A stretch of 64,000 nucleotides of DNA from Telmatactis stephensoni (lineage: Eukaryota; Cnidaria; Anthozoa; Actiniaria; Isophelliidae). The stretch covers positions 186,001-250,000 of the forward strand of contig JALIZF010001938.1 in NCBI GenBank assembly GCA_029948255.1. The letters run 5' to 3'. Positions 34,701 to 44,398 of the stretch are shown here, one piece after another. The stretch's first letter is position 1; each line of letters opens with the position of its first letter. Below the pieces are notes generated by a model. It worked only from the letters and a program-made list of their open reading frames with translations, was not told the DNA's origin and searched no databases. The translations under genes and the position numbers were made by a program.

Positions 34701-37700
34701 TTCATGGCCAAGGTGTTAGAGCGAGGGCACGCCGTTCCTGTTCCACCCCCTGAAGTCACAACGCAAGACAACTCTGGCCATGTGTGGTATTTGCCACATT
34801 TTGGCATATACCATCCGAGAAAACCCCAACAGATACGCGTAGTCTTCGACGCATCGGCAGAGTACAACGGTGTGTCACTAAATAAGGAGTTGCTGTCTGG
34901 CCCAGACCAAATGAACAGTCTACTAGGTGTACTCGTCAGATTCCGTCAGGAGAACGTGGCCGTGTCTTGTGATGTCGAACAAATGTTCTATTCTTTTCAC
35001 GTTAGTCCTAAACACAGAGACTATTTACGTTTCCTCTGGTTTCGTGACAATGATCCCAACAAAGAGATCATAGAGTACCGAATGGTCGTACACATCTTTG
35101 GCAACATCTCCAGTCCCGCAGTGGCAACGCTTGGGATGAGGAAAACAGCGGAAGTAGGCGAGGAGCAGTTTGGCACAGCGGCAAAGGACTTTATCTTTAG
35201 AGATTTTTATGTCGATGACGGGTTGACTTCCAAGCCGACCGACCATGAAGTAATCGACTTAATAAAGAGCGCACAGGCGATGCTAGCGACGGCCAACCTT
35301 AGATTACACAAAGTTGCTTCCAACTCTGTCACGGTCATGGAGACAATCCCGACGAGCGACCACGCCAAGGCCATCTGTGACCTAGATCTAAGCCAGGAGT
35401 CTCTCCCGACACAGCGTTCACTAGGTGTCTGCTGGGATCTCGCATCAGATACATTCACCTTCCAAGTCGACTTACCAGAGAGACCATTCACCCGACGTGG
35501 TGTGCTGTCGGTGATCAACTCGGTCTTCGACCCGCTCGGCATCGCAGCTCCAGTGATCCTAAGAGGAAAGCTGCTTCTTCGTCAGCTAACCAACGCGGGA
35601 AAGAAAGATGGCGAAGCTCCAGTTGGTTGGGACAAACCGCTACCAGACAGTATGAGACAACAATGGGAATCGTGGAGAGACGAGTTACTAGACTTGCGGA
35701 ACATCAGTCTTCCCCGTTGTTACCATCCTAAGTCCTTTGGAGTTGTGGTCAGAAACGAGATTCACGCCTTTGCAGACGCCAGTAAAGACGGCATCGGAGT
35801 TGCTGTGTACCTACGCCAGGTAGACGTTACCGGAAACGTTAGTGTAGCCTTCGTCTTTGGACAGTCACGGATGGCACCCCTACAGTTCACGACTATTCCA
35901 CGTCTGGAATTATGCGCTGCTGTCTTGGCAACACAAGCCATTAAGAAAGTATGCAAAGAATCTACCCTGAACATCGACGAGACAATCTTCTACTCAGATT
36001 CTAAAGTTGTACTTGGTTATATACAGAACGAAAGCAAACGCTTTTACACATATGTGGCAAACCGGGTGCAGATTATTCGCAGCGTGTCGGAGCCTTCTCA
36101 GTGGAAATACGTGGACACCAAAACTAACCCAGCCGACTTAGCAACGAGAGGAGTAAGTGCCGAAGGACTGAAAGATTCGACGTGGTTACATGGTCCGGAA
36201 TTCCTTCACCAGGCAGAGCTGATTGGCCCCAGTACACAGATGATCGACGTCGACGAGAACGACCCCGAAGTACGAAAACACCTAGAAACTCGCGCTACGA
36301 AAGTGACAAAGACACAAGGACTCGGAGCAGACAGATTCAAGCGCTTCTCCAAGTGGTCGACGATTCGTAGAGCTTTGGCCAATCTCATCGTATACGTTAA
36401 GGACTTCAAGAGGAGACGCAACACAAGCTTCCAATGCACGCATCTTAAGCATCAGAGTCATCGCAGGCTTCCACGTCTTCCAACGGCAGCAGAATTGAAG
36501 CAAGCTGAGACAGTAATGATCAAGACAGTTCAGAAGGAGACCTTTGCACACGATATAACAGAACTCACGGCACAGAAACTCGAGAATGTCAAACCGCAAG
36601 ATACCGTACCCTGCTCCAAGAAGCTTCAGACAGCGCTTGCAGACCTAGATCCCTTCACAGACGAAGACGGAGTGCTAAGAGTAGGAGGTCGATTACGCAG
36701 ATCAGAACTTGCCTATGCGGAAAAGCACCCCGTTATTATGCCAAAAGACCATCACGTATCTAAATTATTAGCTCGATATTATCACGAGAGCGTTCACCAT
36801 CAAGGTCGACAGTTGACAAGTGGAGCCATTCGCCAAGCAGGATACTGGATAATAAGTAGCCGCAGACTCGTACGAAGTATCATCAGTTCATGCGTAACGT
36901 GTAAAAGACTCCGAGGGAAACTTCTCACACAGCATATGAGTGACCTGCCAACCGACAGGACGGATACGCCTCCCCCATTCACTGTGCAGACAAAGAAGAC
37001 AAGAGGAGGAGTTCTCAATTCCAAACGCTGGGGCTTAGTGTTTACGTGTTTAAACAGTCGAGCTATCCATATCGAGGTACTAGAAACAATGGATGCCAAC
37101 TCATTCATCTGTGCGCTACGACGATTCCTTTCCATCCGTGGACCAGTCGTCACCTTGAGGTGTGATCGTGGTACGAATTTTATTGGAGGCAAATCAGAAT
37201 TAGACAAGAGCCTCGAAGAGATGGATCAAGACTTGATACAGAAATATCTTACCGAACAAGGCTGTGAATGGCTTTTTAATTCCCCCAGTGCTTCACATTT
37301 CGGCGGGATCTGGGAACGCCAAATCGGAACGATTAGGCGTGTCCTCGATGGTATGCTACTAGAGTTAGGAAGTCCTCAACTCACACATGAGCTCTTGGTA
37401 ACACTCTTGGCAGAGGTGACTGGCATAGTTAACGCACGTCCCATTACTACGATCCCGTCTGACGCAGACCTTCCACAACCGTTAACACCAGCCATGGTGA
37501 TAACGATGAAAACACGTCCCCTGCTTGCCCCACCCGGAAATTTCTCCAAAGCTGACATGTACTCTCGAAGATGGTGGAGAAGGGCCCAATATTTAGCGGA
37601 CCAATTTTGGGTTCGTTGGAAGAATGAATACTTACAAGAGTTGCAGAGAAGACAGAAGTGGATAGACAGAGAACGGAACGTCAGAGTCGACGACATAGTC

Positions 37701-37910
37701 CTCCTGAGAGACAAGAACGCTCATCGTAACGATTGGCGCCTCGGACGAGTGAAAGAGGTGACTGCTAGCAGAGACGGAAAAGTGAGAAAAGTGAACATCT
37801 CGTTCTCCGAAAATGGAGTGAAGAAGACGTTGGACCGCCCCATACACGACCTTGTACCCATTCTTCCAAGCAACGAAGAAAGTGCAGAAAAGAAGCAAGG
37901 GTTCAAATAA
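31770..37910 (+). CDS. BEL/Pao Gag-Pol polyprotein, 2,046 aa
   Basis: Domains in order: charged N-terminus with a coiled coil at ~79-164; DUF1759-type Gag region ~328-477; CCHC knuckle near 604 (CFLCLSNKHVAKDC); BEL-type aspartic protease near 691 (VIDEQSNASMI); reverse transcriptase ~1007-1180 with FYVDDG at 1146-1151; RNase H from ~1334 (FADAS); integrase zinc-binding HHCC ~1671-1715; integrase core with DRGTNFIGG (~1799) and GGIWERQIG (~1847-1855); DUF5641-like C-terminus ~1934-2030. The reading frame is unbroken. Between PPPFT and VQTKKTRGG (about 36974-36990) the usual Val-Asp-Phe-Gly-Pro-type segment carrying the first integrase Asp seems to be missing, so this copy may be unable to integrate. 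There is no envelope gene. Confidence 0.95.
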   Translation: MAEFRTLDSTLPYDIEPRPRGTPPADLNTKYINAQKEDNVQAFVNLETDEFISQRSFRPQRSIYSHRSSRISHSSTSSAARRKALAELAAAQEQAEYDRLIAEKEIERKRQEAEEERVRKLRVAEYDRDMAVLAANKLAAVARAKLKAIESSLEEEEYEKDGPALSAVNEDVEVEERTRQWVNAHRHRDPNQEVTQPGDGIKEPNVKRISPTDNPVKQSSPIVSHDQHNASGEKDTPNWQHHRKPNDISSQLGVTGDKTSVNMKSPRDNSEKQSPPNLSEYLPVTFGKESTPKSSPHREPKEEPDLTTVTLEMQTTNKQLVANLARQSLPKCQPDVFGGDATLFHPWKGSFKAMIADANISPTQEINYLREYTKGEPQKLVDSYRKRQYKQPHALLGEVWVELERRFGNVAVITNSLLKKLSVAARFNENQRERLQECADVCSDIESQMEDLPGLSCLNYPNAINPIIEKMPPFLQTKWEKEIVEYAERNCDAFPGFKKFSAMIQRQAKLKNHPNVLASGTTNCRTTKLSREKQNNHPTPNVATNVRAYKADTKTETKPESEARVAEKRCIFHDANGHDIKECNAFNRKTLQEKTDWILKAGLCFLCLSNKHVAKDCKAKVKCEKCDSDRHQTLLHMDKKKKETQDHGEEVRSSCTGVSTARCDAASCSKIVLLQVFDDNQPSLQRKIYAVIDEQSNASMISPDLADLFGPELPKESYLLSTCSTTKELKYGRRISGLIAKSTDGKLHKLPTMIECGHIPQNREEIPTPELVNNFPHLKEVSKHIPQLDRSAEIQILIGRDAPELLKVRESRNGPKGAPWAQRLDLGWTVSGTMCLNRTDGPIHLNVNTVEVVRPAEQEKDGDQCVETTTKEQSSIAVTRCSNTFVVKESQNKEIAPDLFDTTDDDNEVNLSWEDRRFLEFMSSSIHKNAKGNWEMPLPFRTSDVSMPNNKEQAARRLENLLRSFKKKPKMEEDYFNFMAKVLERGHAVPVPPPEVTTQDNSGHVWYLPHFGIYHPRKPQQIRVVFDASAEYNGVSLNKELLSGPDQMNSLLGVLVRFRQENVAVSCDVEQMFYSFHVSPKHRDYLRFLWFRDNDPNKEIIEYRMVVHIFGNISSPAVATLGMRKTAEVGEEQFGTAAKDFIFRDFYVDDGLTSKPTDHEVIDLIKSAQAMLATANLRLHKVASNSVTVMETIPTSDHAKAICDLDLSQESLPTQRSLGVCWDLASDTFTFQVDLPERPFTRRGVLSVINSVFDPLGIAAPVILRGKLLLRQLTNAGKKDGEAPVGWDKPLPDSMRQQWESWRDELLDLRNISLPRCYHPKSFGVVVRNEIHAFADASKDGIGVAVYLRQVDVTGNVSVAFVFGQSRMAPLQFTTIPRLELCAAVLATQAIKKVCKESTLNIDETIFYSDSKVVLGYIQNESKRFYTYVANRVQIIRSVSEPSQWKYVDTKTNPADLATRGVSAEGLKDSTWLHGPEFLHQAELIGPSTQMIDVDENDPEVRKHLETRATKVTKTQGLGADRFKRFSKWSTIRRALANLIVYVKDFKRRRNTSFQCTHLKHQSHRRLPRLPTAAELKQAETVMIKTVQKETFAHDITELTAQKLENVKPQDTVPCSKKLQTALADLDPFTDEDGVLRVGGRLRRSELAYAEKHPVIMPKDHHVSKLLARYYHESVHHQGRQLTSGAIRQAGYWIISSRRLVRSIISSCVTCKRLRGKLLTQHMSDLPTDRTDTPPPFTVQTKKTRGGVLNSKRWGLVFTCLNSRAIHIEVLETMDANSFICALRRFLSIRGPVVTLRCDRGTNFIGGKSELDKSLEEMDQDLIQKYLTEQGCEWLFNSPSASHFGGIWERQIGTIRRVLDGMLLELGSPQLTHELLVTLLAEVTGIVNARPITTIPSDADLPQPLTPAMVITMKTRPLLAPPGNFSKADMYSRRWWRRAQYLADQFWVRWKNEYLQELQRRQKWIDRERNVRVDDIVLLRDKNAHRNDWRLGRVKEVTASRDGKVRKVNISFSENGVKKTLDRPIHDLVPILPSNEESAEKKQGFK

Positions 37911-37925
37911 CCCTTGGGCGAGGAG

Positions 37926-40028
37926 TGTGACGTTTAAAATAACTGTCTAGTATAGAATTGAACTGTTCATTTCCGTTCGTTTCATTTACACTTCCGGTCG
38001 CCCCAGGGACGACGGAGAGTTCAACGTGTTCGACGTAAGAGAAACGTCGTTTAAGTTTGTGTTTGTAAAGTTACTCACCTTTCTCTACCTCAAACAGAAT
38101 TTCTATCCGCAAGGACGTAAGTCATTCCTCATTTTCTTCTTTAGTTTTATCGTATTGTAATTCGTTTTCTTTAAGTAATGATCCTTGTAAGAAGTAGGCA
38201 CCAGTAATGCATGGCATGTAAAGCACGCGATTATACTAATTGGATAAGCAAATAAAAATCCTCGTTTCTGATTGGTCAGAGGCCAAAAAAACCCTAAAAA
38301 TAGACCTAAAATTAGCTTTTCCCGCCATGTTTTAGAATATATTCGGTTCCAGTCTTATTTTCATTGTTTCTGCCAAAAATTGCCTCTTTTTGATGTGGGG
38401 AACTGGTACTTTGACAAGCAGCGTGGTTTCACAAGTCGGAGCCATCTTGGATTCAGACGTACTTCGAAGCAAATCTCAACTTTTTTAGATCAATATTGCA
38501 CATTTTATGGAATCATTTTAAAATTGAGTTAGGTTTTTGGTTTGGTTGTTTTGGACGATACCTTCCTCAAGTGCCCGGCAGTGTCAGATAAAATTTTGTA
38601 AGTGTCACGCTCGGATCGATTCGTAAGCTTATGTACCCTGACCATCCGCGAAACGACAACATTCGAATTTTTTTGATTGTCTAGAAGCGCTCGAGGATTC
38701 TAACTAAATATAGACCATTTTTAAAGAAAGATTGGTGGATTTCATGGCGAAAAATGGAAGAATATCGGACTGTCTCCAAGCGTTACGCGCTGTGATGTCT
38801 TCGCACTCTGTGTACAGGGTTGGAGAAATACCGCATCAAATTCGAGATTTTTGGCTGCCTGGAAGCGCTTGAGGATTCTAAATAAAGGTAGAACACTTTC
38901 GAATAAATATTTTGTTTGATTTCGAATAGAAATGTTGAAAAATATCGGACTGCCGGATGTTTAGTTATTTGTTATTTTAAGACCGTCACTAGGTCCGGCT
39001 GCCGGACGTTTAGTAACTTCGTTCTCTTTTAGAGTTTACGTTTGAGGACTAGGAGGGAAAGCCTTTATTGCTGACATATTTGGACATGCCAAACACATGT
39101 TCATGTACGGCATAATTTTGTAGTGGAATCGAAAGGGGTATTTTAGAAGAACTTGTAGACCTTGACCTTTCACACCATACCAAATAACTTTGTAATAGCT
39201 CTGTTTTGCGTGTTTGAGCTCATATTGCACATCTCAAAGAAAATATAGGAACTTTTGTTTTTGAACAAGACGTTTTCCAGACTTAGAAGAGGGGGATGTA
39301 GAATTGAGACAGAAGATGGATTTTATCCTTTGGACATCTAAATGCGAGTTTAGTCGAGAAATGGATAACGTGATGATTTTCGGCGGACTCGGTTTTACAA
39401 TTTACGGCTGACGATCCTGGAAGATGACTCATTGCCTGCATTGCATATTGAATGTTTTGTATTTATCGTTAGGCATATAATTATGAAACATATTTATGTC
39501 ATTGTAGTTTATTTGGCCAGCTAGTTTTACATTGTTCTGTGTACAGGAAACAATACGCAATGACAGCTCAGCGTATCGTGTTACGTTTCAGTGTTAGCGA
39601 GTGAGAGAAAAGACTTATTTTAGCTATGTTCCCCACGACCAGTTTTCGTTAAATTTCATACGAAGTTTTTATGGTGTTTGATAATGCAATTTTTAAATTA
39701 AGATGTTCTGAAAACCAGCTTTGATCCCAAGAAATTTGATTTGTAAATTCAAATTTCGCGCTTGAATTGAATCCGACCAATGAGGTAGCCGTATTTTAAT
39801 TGGATTGCAAATTGACTGTAACAGTCATTTATGCATTAGGGGGCGTGAATTTGCCTACTTCTTACAAGGATCATTACTTAATTGTTTAATTTACCACAGT
39901 TTTTACCAACAAATCTGTACTCGCTTGAAGTAGTCCGAAGTGAAGTTGTATTGAAGTTGTAAATAAATCTTAAACATGGACTCAAGTCACAGAGTGGTTA
40001 AAACTTAGCTCCCTCTTGGGACGCGACA
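37926..40028 (+). repeat. BEL/Pao 3' LTR, interrupted by a 1.7-kb insertion
   Basis: LTR sequence occupies 37926-38174 and 39878-40028. Removing 38175-39877 and one TTAA restores exactly 396 bp. Confidence 0.95.
38175..39877. mobile_element. TTAA-target non-autonomous transposon, 1,703 bp
   Basis: Flanked by TTAA on both sides (38171-38174, 39878-39881) and bounded by 26-bp perfect inverted repeats starting GTAATGATCCTTGTAAGAAG. The TTAA duplication fits piggyBac or Kolobok. The interior has only short ORFs (an 86-codon ORF at 38272-38532 with no domain) and two copies of an AAATATCGGACTG segment. It is younger than the BEL insertion. Confidence 0.85.
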
Positions 40029-40033
40029 AATGC

Positions 40034-40689
40034 ATAAACTTTCCAAATGTGGCTGCTGTAGTGCACTAGTAACTGTGAAATTCCCTGTACAAAATGGACA
40101 TCGTTATACTCTCAAGAAGCAAGAACCTTTCACTCAACTCAATATTGTGGCAAATGATAACATTCCGAAACCTACAAGTACAATATGCAAGCCACTAGTA
40201 AAGGAAGTGAAAAAAATTGGCCAGACAATTTATAACAACTTTGAAAAAGTTTGTCAGGAGAATCTTGGTAGATCCTTTGCAGATGTTATATGTTATGTTC
40301 CTGAAGCCGAGCTTCAAAAGAAAGTTTCTCCAACTGAAAGAAAGAGAAAAAAAACAGAAATGTTAAACGTCAATTTAAGAAAAGCGTCGAAAAAATGTGG
40401 CAGCAAAATGACGTCGATTCACATCTGGCGCAAAGAACGTCGTTTAGAGCAAGAAACGTACAAAGGCTCAATCAGTCTTTTGAATCAGTAGATGATGCAC
40501 AAGAAAGAGTTACACAGAGAAAAGAAGACAAGGAAAAGAGCCATAGCCCAAAATACATTACAGGAGACTTGGAAGAGTTGTTACATGATTTTAAACAGTG
40601 GACCCCGGGGACACCAGTCAACTGGACTGCTAAGGCTAAAGAGTATAACATCAGAAAGAGAGGAAGCCAAGACACACCTAAAAATGCTG
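40034..40689 (+). pseudogene. Gene A, BEL-interrupted exon, right part
   Basis: It resumes from the exon cut at 31314, giving KRMHKLSKCGCCSALV across the junction. It continues with a cysteine pair and a charged region to LQKKVSPTERKRKK, then must shift by one base in the A run at 40347-40354 to reach the second open frame (VKRQFKKSVEKMWQQND ... TPVNWTAKAKEYNIRKRG). A likely donor is at 40690 (G|GTCAG). Confidence 0.65.
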
Positions 40690-41363
40690 GTCAGATACTT
40701 GTTTATGTTTATTTCGCTTCGCCTAATAACAAACAAGAAACAGACAAACAACAAAATACAATATAGGCAGGGACACCACAACAGTGTGACCAATTACTGT
40801 GGGCCCAAGATAAAATACAAAAACTATGGATACAAAGGATATATTATATTAATAGCAACAGGTAATTTGGCTCGCTAGACTTCTTGCAGTGTTATATTTT
40901 AAACAAATTGACTTAAAACTTCGAGGGTCCTCATGATTGTAGTTACAAGAAAGAGCGTCATTATAATATTTCTTAAGTAATGTTTTAAATTGCAGCAGGT
41001 TTAAGTTCTTGCTTCTTAGGTTCGATGGTAGGCAGTTCCACACTCGCGTGACACGGACGAGATAAGAGCGTTGGAATGTTGCAGTCCTGCATTTACGTGG
41101 GTGGAAAAGAATCGTGCTTGAATTGGACGTAGATCTCGTCACTCGTCTAGGAACATCAGGGGATGGTAGCACATCAGCAGACATCTGAACAAGGCCATTA
41201 GTAGCTTTAAAGAAGAAGACGAGGTCCATGTATTCGTGCCAGTATGAAATTGGCATCATCTCCAATGAGGTAAGCCTATCTGTGTATGACTCACAGCACT
41301 GGAGGAAGGGAAGATTCAGTATGAATTTTGATGCCCATCTTTGGATCCTCTCAGTGCGCTTGA

Positions 41364-42175
41364 TCAGCTCGATGGTTTGAGGACACCAAATCTGACTTGC
41401 GTAGGCAAGGTAGGGCGAACCACTGCAAGATAAAGGGCGCGACGAATCCTTGTGCTTGTAATTCCAACTGCACTTCTTCGTAAGAACCCCAGTAATTTGT
41501 TGGCCTTAGCACATCTATCCAGTACGTGCTTGGTCCAGGTGAGATCGTTTGATATCCAGATTCCGAGGTCTTTTTCAGCTGAGGGAGTGTCCAGGGCGTC
41601 TCCCTTGATCCTGTATGGATGGAGGATAGGTCTAATTTTCCTTGTGACTCGCAGACACTTGCACTTGGCTTGGTTGAAAGTGAGGCCATTGTTGGAAGAC
41701 CAAGAGACAAGATTGTCGAGGTCCGTTTGCAGGAGATCAGCATCCACGATGGAGTCAATACACCGGTAGATTTTGGTATCATCAGCAAAGGAAGATATTT
41801 GACAATTATCAACAACGTCTGGGAGGTCGTTTACGTACAGGAGGAAAAGAACAGGCCCCAATATTGAGCCCTGTGGAACTCCTGAGACCACACATTTTTC
41901 TGAACTAGTTGTCCCAAGGATGGTCACACGCTGGTGGTGCCCATGGTAGGTACAATCTAAACCATTCACGAAGCGTCCCAGAAATATGGAAGCCCTTGAG
42001 TTTGTTAATAAGAGCAACGTGGTTAACTTTGTCAAACGCTTTAGACATGTCCATGAAGACATATCAGTTTGTTTGCCAGCATCTAGTAAGGAACCGATGT
42101 GGTCCAATACCTTCACAAGCTGCGTAGTGCACGAGCGGCCTGGTATGAACCCATGCTGAGAGGAGTTGATCAACG
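41364..42175 (-). pseudogene. LINE reverse transcriptase, central and C-terminal part
   Basis: It begins LPLINSSQHGFIPGRSCTTQ, continuing directly from the piece upstream of the solo LTR. A frameshifted patch covers the MDMSKAFDKVNH block. FADD and the QAKCKCLRVTRK and DLGIWISNDLTW segments are open. Confidence 0.85.
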
Positions 42176-42180
42176 GCAAC

Positions 42181-42678
42181 TGTTACGTAATCGATACGAA
42201 TCGCATATGAATGATTAATAGTGACCGCATGGTCGTAATTCGACCTCTTTTAATCTAACAAGCCTTCGTTGATACTCGTACGCAAGAATCATCGCCTTAA
42301 ATGTGCTCAAATACTGGAAAGGAGGTATGATTATAGGAATCTAGGAAGTAACGTTGATTGTTTGTAATAATAAGTATAGTTTGCATTGATTTCTATGTAA
42401 TTTGGTATACAATAGTACCTTTAGATAGCATAATATGTTTGTGTATTCAAGTCATACAAATGCCATGTGATCACAGATAATATTATATTGTTTATGTTAA
42501 AGAAGAATCAGAAGATATGCAAGAATATACGAAGAATTATTTAGTTCATTCTAGTAATTAGTTAAACTCCATTTCTTTAGATTTACGTCATTCAATAAAA
42601 GGAAACAAAACAATGAATGTCAGTGCCTATTAATACTGCGAAGCGGCCAACCCGAGGGTACCCCCCTCAGCCGTGACA
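42181..42678 (+). mobile_element. Solo LTR, 498 bp
   Basis: It starts TGTTACGTAATCG, ends AGCCGTGACA, and is flanked by GCAAC (42176-42180, 42679-42683). AATAAA near 42594 sets the plus orientation. Removing it with one GCAAC rejoins the LINE reading RDHLLPLINSSQHGF. It is unrelated to the BEL LTR and may be Gypsy-type. Confidence 0.85.
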
Positions 42679-44194
42679 GCAACAGATGGTCACGTAGGTT
42701 GTTGAGCACGCATCTTTCAAGAACCTTAGAAACAATGCAGAGTAACGAGACAGGACGGTAATTCTCAACAAAACTCTTATCACCCTTTTGAAATATGGGC
42801 ATTATATTGGCAAGCTTCCACTCGTCTGGGAGTGCTCCGCATGCAAGAGACTTGTTGAACAAGAGACGTAACGAAGGTGCTATTTGTTCGGCAGTGTCCT
42901 TGAGTAACCTAGCCGGGATGGTATCTGGTCCGGTTGCTTTGTTAACATCAAGTGATTGTAGTGCCTTTAATACTTCTTCAGTGGATAACTGTAGGTTTGA
43001 CAGAGTGGGGCTTTGGCTGGTTGAAGTTACAGGAGGGTTTATGGTCGCCATATTCAGGTCGGTGTCGTTGAACACAGATGTAAAATAGATGTTAAAAAGT
43101 TCTGCAATGTCACGAGATGTGGAAGCATTGCGAGCAGCGGCTGGATCTAATCCTTCCTGTAGGCCCATTGATAACTTGTTAGGAACGCTAGATTGCTTTC
43201 CGTTTAGTCTGAAGAGTGACCAGAACCTTTTAGGGTTGTTTACAAAGTCAGTATCTAAAGAGTCATAAAACATAGCACGACTTTCACGAACCAGTGATTT
43301 GACATTGGCCTGCAGTTCTTTGAATTTCTTTCTCATCGCGTCAGTCGGCGAGACCTTTAGCTTCCGACGGACAGCTTCCTTTTTCTTTATGGCATGAATG
43401 ATATCGCCATTGATCCATGGAGGGTTGTTCCTGCCTTCAATCTTTTTTGTTGGTATGTAGTCCTGAACTGCCGCGAGGAACATATCTTTCCATTTTATCC
43501 AACAGATGTTAATGTCGGATTCATCATTGATAGCGTTCGATAGATCAATAGCTTCCAGGGCAGCGCAAAGTCCATCAAAGTTGGCTCTACAGTAGTCGTA
43601 CACTGTTCTCTTGAGCCGCGGCGCTGCTTTGATTGACATCTTAAGGTCGAAGACAACTACTGAAAGGTCCGTTATTAGTCCGCTCTGCTCTGGGCTGAAG
43701 ACTGATAAATTCGTAATGTGATTTGGAGTGTTGGTGAGAACAAGGTCTAGAATATTGGCTTCTCTTGTGGGAAAAGTGTTAAGTTGAGTAAGATGATAAT
43801 CGTTCAACAATTCAGTGAATAAGACTTCATCAACACCTGTAGTAAGTTCTGGTGAATCCCAATGGACTTTAGGGAAATTGAAGTCGCCACATATTAACAT
43901 ATTTGAATATCCAGAACATGATTTTGCTAGAAATATATTAAATTTATCCATCCACTGTTTGTTCACATTTTGTTGGGACTTGTAACAGCAACAGATTAAG
44001 TATTTTAGATTCGAACTTGATATCAGTTCCACAGTGACAAGCTCAAGATCCGTATTGAAGTTAATTTCCCGCACTATTGGGAAAGAGCTTGAATTTATTG
44101 CCAGCAGAACTCCGCCACCGCGAGAAGTCCGGTCTTTTCGGAATATTGTATAGCCCCACGGCAGAATCTCTGAGTTATCGACGGTGTCATTCAA
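42620..44194 (-). pseudogene. LINE endonuclease and reverse transcriptase N-terminal ORF
   Basis: 524 codons. The endonuclease part includes RTSRGGGVLLAIN, LICGDFNFPKVHWD and ILDLVLTNTPNHI. The thumb-side linker leads into the reverse transcriptase blocks TGPDTIPARLLKD and NYRPVSLLCIVSKVLE. The last ~20 codons are read from the solo LTR and are not LINE protein. Confidence 0.85.
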
Positions 44195-44371
44195 CCAGGT
44201 CTCAGTTACCCAAACAATATCAGCAAGCTCAGAGTAAACTAACTCCTGAAAGCGAGCTAGATGACAGATTTGTTTGCCTTCGCTTACATGCTTGCTTACA
44301 AGACTTCAAGCGTTGATAACAAGGCATTTGGCTGGAGTTGTACCTTGTTTCCTCCTTGATTGGTCTTTGGT

Positions 44372-44398
44372 AGGTCGCGGGTTGATGCTGACATCTCC
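44372..44398 (-). other. Degenerate 2A-like motif in the LINE N-terminus
   Basis: LLAGDVSINPRP corresponds to the D-x-E-x-N-P-G-P translational-skipping motif known at the N-terminus of several CR1/L1-type retrotransposons. E is replaced by S and the key G by R, so skipping should be lost. Confidence 0.6.

Larger units (their letters stand above)
31310..40033 (+). mobile_element. BEL/Pao LTR retrotransposon (with 5-bp target duplication)
   Basis: The element spans 31315-40028, flanked by AATGC (31310-31314, 40029-40033). LTRs start TGTGACG and end GCGACA. A single 2,046-codon polyprotein ORF lies between them. A possible primer-binding region starts TGG at 31722, and a purine-rich GGGCGAGGAG tract precedes the 3' LTR. 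The LTRs differ at one base in 396 once the TTAA insertion is removed, so insertion is recent. It is inserted in a gene A exon of the 28-kb element. Confidence 0.95.
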
